Source of the DNA: Lentisphaeria bacterium UBA1724
Lineage (GTDB): Bacteria > Verrucomicrobiota > Lentisphaeria > Oligosphaerales > Oligosphaeraceae
Direction of reading: 5' to 3'
Assembly (NCBI GenBank): GCA_002315885.1
Contig: DCIO01000103.1
Span: 21,658 to 44,608, forward strand
Length of the DNA stretch: 22,951 nucleotides
In this document: positions 22,947 through 22,951 of the stretch, piece by piece
Numbering within the stretch: position 1 is the first letter of the stretch
Layout of the letters: each line of letters starts with the position of its first letter
Made by a program: the position numbers and the translations under genes
Notes under the pieces: model-generated
What the model was told of the DNA's origin: nothing
The model's database searches: none
What the model saw: only the letters and a program-made list of their open reading frames with translations

Positions 22947-22951
22947 AAGGG

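Overview
The window looks like chromosomal DNA from a Lentisphaerae/Victivallales-type bacterium of the PVC group; this is inferred from gene content, not from a marker gene. The signs are two prepilin-signal proteins with an almost identical N-terminal helix and an HxxxxxxxxxDGH-like C-terminal motif (a family greatly expanded in that group), several large secreted glycoside-hydrolase-like proteins, fairly high GC, and few Shine-Dalgarno sequences in front of otherwise convincing genes.

Layout. 1-915: 3' part of a pseudopilin-like gene with a clear terminator. 986-3754: secreted GH42-like glycosidase. 3823-4950 (minus): CDF zinc/cation transporter, divergent from a Gfo/Idh/MocA sugar oxidoreductase (5124-6140). 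6162-7469 (minus): long coiled-coil protein of unknown function. 7710-9473 (minus): lipoprotein tyrosine phosphatase with a large insertion. 9607-9755: structured repeat with terminal inverted repeats. 9906-13091: very large cytosolic GH106-like glycosidase. 13204-16722: tight plus-strand cluster of Nudix hydrolase, DsbD, sugar phosphate isomerase/epimerase and RluA-type pseudouridine synthase. 16877-17641: yebC with its own promoter, ribosome-binding site and terminator. 17800-17939: second, inverted copy of the structured repeat. 17975-20632: second secreted GH42-like glycosidase. 20741-20818 (minus): initiator-like tRNA-Met. 21067-21912 (minus): second pseudopilin-like gene. 22018-22926: ribokinase.

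How it fits together. The main theme is glycan scavenging: two exported GH42-like enzymes, a third large glycosidase without a signal peptide, and intracellular sugar enzymes (Gfo/Idh/MocA oxidoreductase, isomerase/epimerase, ribokinase). The rest is housekeeping (tRNA, YebC, pseudouridine synthase, Nudix, DsbD, CDF). Nothing here is a clear defence, CRISPR or phage system.

The least explained signals are non-coding. There are two near-identical 140-150 bp elements predicted to fold as a cloverleaf, both upstream of glycosidase genes. Three CGACGGCG/CGCCGTCG palindromes sit at or just after stop codons. There are also three families of short tandem repeats in gene-end regions. Among proteins, the split-domain phosphatase lipoprotein and the two divergent GH42-like enzymes deserve most attention. 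All family assignments come from reading motifs by eye; no database search was run.
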